Shown piece after piece: positions 61,217-64,000 of a stretch of 64,000 nt of DNA (its first letter is position 1; each line of letters starts with the position of its first letter). A program made the position numbers and the translations under genes. The stretch spans positions 5,890,001 to 5,954,000 of the forward strand of contig NZ_CP080332.1 of NCBI RefSeq assembly GCF_019456655.1. Direction: 5' to 3'. The DNA comes from Mycolicibacterium diernhoferi (GTDB lineage: Bacteria; Actinomycetota; Actinomycetes; Mycobacteriales; Mycobacteriaceae). The notes below the pieces were generated by a model that was given only the letters and a program-made list of their open reading frames with translations, was not told where the DNA came from and did not search any database.

Positions 61217-61702
61217 ATGGTGAACATCAAAAGACTGGCCGGAGCCGTCGCCGCCACCGTGCTCATGCTGAGCGTCGGGACCACCACCGCCGGGCCGGCA
61301 TCGGCGGTCGACAACATCAAACCGTTCGGTGAACAGATACGGATTCTCGACAACACCGGGGCGCCGGAAATCGGCTACACGGTCATGGATCTGAGGCCGA
61401 GTTCGGATCCGATGCCGCACAAGGGCCAGTTGTACGAGGCCATGCTGACCATTCAAGCGTTCGGCGTCCAGGTCGATCCCAAGATCCGCCGGTTCAACGC
61501 GCGCGCGCAGAACTCGACGCTGTATCCGCTCCTGCAGGCTCCGGGCCTCGAAGGAATGCTGGCGCCCGGCGGGAGCGCCACGGGCAAGCTCTATTTCGAT
61601 GCCGTGGGCCCCGACGTACCGTTCAGCGTCGTCTACAACGACGGCATGCGCGACATTCTCGCCTGGATCCCCGGCCCTCCCGAGGGCGGTACCCGCCCCT
61701 AG
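61217..61702 (+). CDS. MPT63-like secreted protein (DUF1942)
   Basis: The ATG at 61217 has GGGGAG upstream. The 161-residue protein has a signal peptide of about 30 residues (ending GPASAVDN). The mature part follows the MPT63 immunoglobulin-like fold: GEQIRILDNTGAPEIGYTV, GQLYEAMLTIQAF, FNARAQNSTLY, TGKLYFDAVGP and a C-terminal ILAWIPG. MPT63 is a secreted antigen of unknown function. It lies 192 bp from the IS element, which leaves room for a promoter. Confidence 0.85.
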   Translation: MVNIKRLAGAVAATVLMLSVGTTTAGPASAVDNIKPFGEQIRILDNTGAPEIGYTVMDLRPSSDPMPHKGQLYEAMLTIQAFGVQVDPKIRRFNARAQNSTLYPLLQAPGLEGMLAPGGSATGKLYFDAVGPDVPFSVVYNDGMRDILAWIPGPPEGGTRP

Positions 61703-61707
61703 CGCCG

Positions 61708-62559
61708 CTACTGGATCGGTTCGTCACCGAGCACGGTGGTGCGCAACATCTCTCGCGGTGAGTTCGGCTCGTATGGGGCCGCCCGGTGCAGCACGCCCTG
61801 GTTGTCCCAGATCACGGTGTCCCCCACCGACCACGTGTGGCTGTACACCTTGTCGACGGTGGTGGAGTGGGCCAACAGTTCGTCGAGCAGAGCGCGGCCC
61901 TCGTCGAGGTCCATCCCGACGATGTAGTCCGCGGAGGCACCCAGCACCAAGGACTTCCGTCCGTTGCGGTGCGTCCAGACCAGCGGGTTCTCGTGGGTCG
62001 GGCGGGCCTTCCAGCGCTGCAACTGTTCCGGGGTCGGATCCGGGTAGACCCTCCGCTGTGAGGCCTCCAGGGAGTGCACCACCCGCAGCGCGGCGTAGCG
62101 CTCCTTCTCTCCGTCGCTGAGCGTCTCGTAGGCGGCATACGAGTTGGCGAACTCGGTCTCCCCGCCACGCGCGGCCACCTGGATCGCGGACAGCACGGTG
62201 GCCTTCTGCGGGCATTCCCCGGCCATCGGCGTGCACCCGTCGATGTGCCAGTCGAAGGTCGCCTTCAGGTATTCGGCGGCCTTGTTCTTGGTCTTGTCCA
62301 GGGTGATCGGGTAGATGCCGGACACCGGATGGTGGCCGTCGGCGGAGCGGTCGATGTCCCCGAGACGCTCGCAGAACGCCACCTGTGCCTGCGGGTCCTC
62401 GTGCAGATGCAGGTCGTGAAAGACCAGGACCCCGTTGTCCTCGAGCGCGTCGAGGACCGCGGAGGCCAGTCCGTCGTCGTGGGCCAGTGCCTCGGCGTCG
62501 ACCCCGACGACCTCGGCGCCGACGGATTCGGTCAGCTTGTTGATGGTCAACACACTCAT
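61708..62559 (-). CDS. TauD/TfdA-family Fe(II)/2-oxoglutarate dioxygenase
   Basis: The 283-residue enzyme starts at an ATG with AGGAGAGG upstream. The iron ligands are in FDWHIDGC (His-x-Asp) and NQGVLHRAAPY (distal His); REMLRTT carries the Arg for 2-oxoglutarate. Family members hydroxylate taurine, phenoxyacetates or other small acids. It is the last gene of an operon with a Rieske oxygenase and a 111-residue protein, 13 bp after the latter. The substrate is unknown. Confidence 0.9.
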   Translation of the reverse strand: MSVLTINKLTESVGAEVVGVDAEALAHDDGLASAVLDALEDNGVLVFHDLHLHEDPQAQVAFCERLGDIDRSADGHHPVSGIYPITLDKTKNKAAEYLKATFDWHIDGCTPMAGECPQKATVLSAIQVAARGGETEFANSYAAYETLSDGEKERYAALRVVHSLEASQRRVYPDPTPEQLQRWKARPTHENPLVWTHRNGRKSLVLGASADYIVGMDLDEGRALLDELLAHSTTVDKVYSHTWSVGDTVIWDNQGVLHRAAPYEPNSPREMLRTTVLGDEPIQ

Positions 62560-62572
62560 GGCGTGTCCTCTC

Positions 62573-62907
62573 CTAGGGCCGGGGTTCGCCGGTGCGGATC
62601 ATCACCGCGTCGGCGGCGTCCACGGGGGCGGGCTGATGCATGATCTCGATCGACATCGCGACCATGATCAGTGAGTAGATGAGGTGCAGCAGATTGAGCG
62701 CATCCTCGGGCAGGTCCTCGAGGGAGAACTTGTCGCAGTACTCGATGGCGTCTTCCAGCCGCGGGAAGAACGCATCGTAGAACGCCTGCATCTCACCCAT
62801 CGTGCTGGACAACCGCTGGTTCCAGCGCTCGGTTTCGGTTGGCAGACACCAGGTATCGGCGAACTCCTCCAGTTCGGCGAACGCGCTCGGGAGTCGTTTG
62901 GCGGCCA

Positions 62908-62908
<1 letters not shown>
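62573..62908 (-). CDS. Hypothetical protein in oxygenase operon
   Basis: The 111-residue protein has no signal peptide. It is acidic and mostly helical, with aromatic residues in MQAFYDAFFPRLEDAIEYCD and a hydrophobic helix LLHLIYSLIMVAMSIEIMHQ that may pack against a partner. Its ATG overlaps the oxygenase stop, so the two are translated together and it could be a small subunit or chaperone. I do not recognise a family. Confidence 0.68.

Positions 62909-64000
<1,092 letters not shown>

Overview
The window is a GC-rich, gene-dense actinobacterial chromosome segment, most likely from a Mycolicibacterium or related environmental Mycobacterium. The marker families are a carboxylic acid reductase, MmpS/MmpL, DUF732 and DUF5078 (Rv0455c-like) secreted proteins, an MPT63-like (DUF1942) antigen, an Rv0121-type F420/PPOX protein, a mycofactocin-coupled SDR, an Rv2172c-type MTHFR and heterodimer-type acyl-CoA dehydrogenase pairs. 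GTG starts and 4-bp ATGA/GTGA overlaps are frequent. I saw no rRNA, tRNA, CRISPR or prophage. The only clear mobile element is one complete IS481-family insertion sequence. No gene-free stretch exceeds 300 bp; the longest, about 250 bp at 37496-37745, holds a gene remnant and two operator-like sites.

Layout. 1-5 kb: truncated ABC binding lipoprotein, PPOX protein, small secreted protein and car. 5-9.5 kb: P450 - phosphotransferase - DMT transporter operon with a palindrome beside a LacI-type regulator, and an MHS transporter. 10.9-12 kb: TerC behind a yybP-ykoY-type riboswitch. 12-15 kb: Thr-rich membrane protein, Rieske lipoprotein, SDR and a degenerate GGDEF protein. 15-21 kb: PucR regulator, two paralogous small membrane proteins and a dienelactone hydrolase, divergent from mmsA and a class III aminotransferase (plausibly the end of beta-alanine/pyrimidine or valine catabolism). 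21-30 kb: thioesterase, nitrobindin, serine hydrolase, SRPBCC, an acyl-CoA dehydrogenase pair, a hydrolase with Asp at the nucleophile position, CaiB-type CoA transferase, a frameshifted FMN reductase and a flavoprotein. 30-36 kb: hrpA, an unknown protein, MTHFR and an alpha/beta hydrolase. 36-39.6 kb: GAF regulator, SDR remnant and a SnoaL-fused flavin monooxygenase.

39.6-44.6 kb is an export locus: TetR divergent from mmpS - 22-codon ORF - mmpL - DUF732 - DUF5078, with strong palindromes between tetR and mmpS. 44.6-48.2 kb holds a secreted protein, the mycofactocin-type SDR, a K+/H+ antiporter and a TrkA-type protein. 48.2-52.8 kb is a LuxR/MalT-like regulator behind tandem NmrA-like paralogs and a cupin. 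52.8-59.5 kb is an AveC-like membrane protein - CbbQ/NorQ-type AAA+ - VWA protein operon, divergent from a TetR regulator, an aldehyde dehydrogenase and an SDR. 59.6-61 kb is a Met/Gly-tailed membrane protein whose stop codon coincides with the IS481 insertion site. 61-64 kb holds the MPT63-like protein and an operon of a Rieske oxygenase with an unusual cluster motif, a 111-residue protein and a TauD-type dioxygenase.

The most unusual points are the 22-codon ORF coupling mmpS to mmpL, the Rv0455c-like protein in that operon, the AveC-AAA-VWA module without an obvious client metalloenzyme, and the Rieske oxygenase with CxxC in place of CxxH plus a hexanucleotide expansion. All calls come from reading the sequence; no database search was run.
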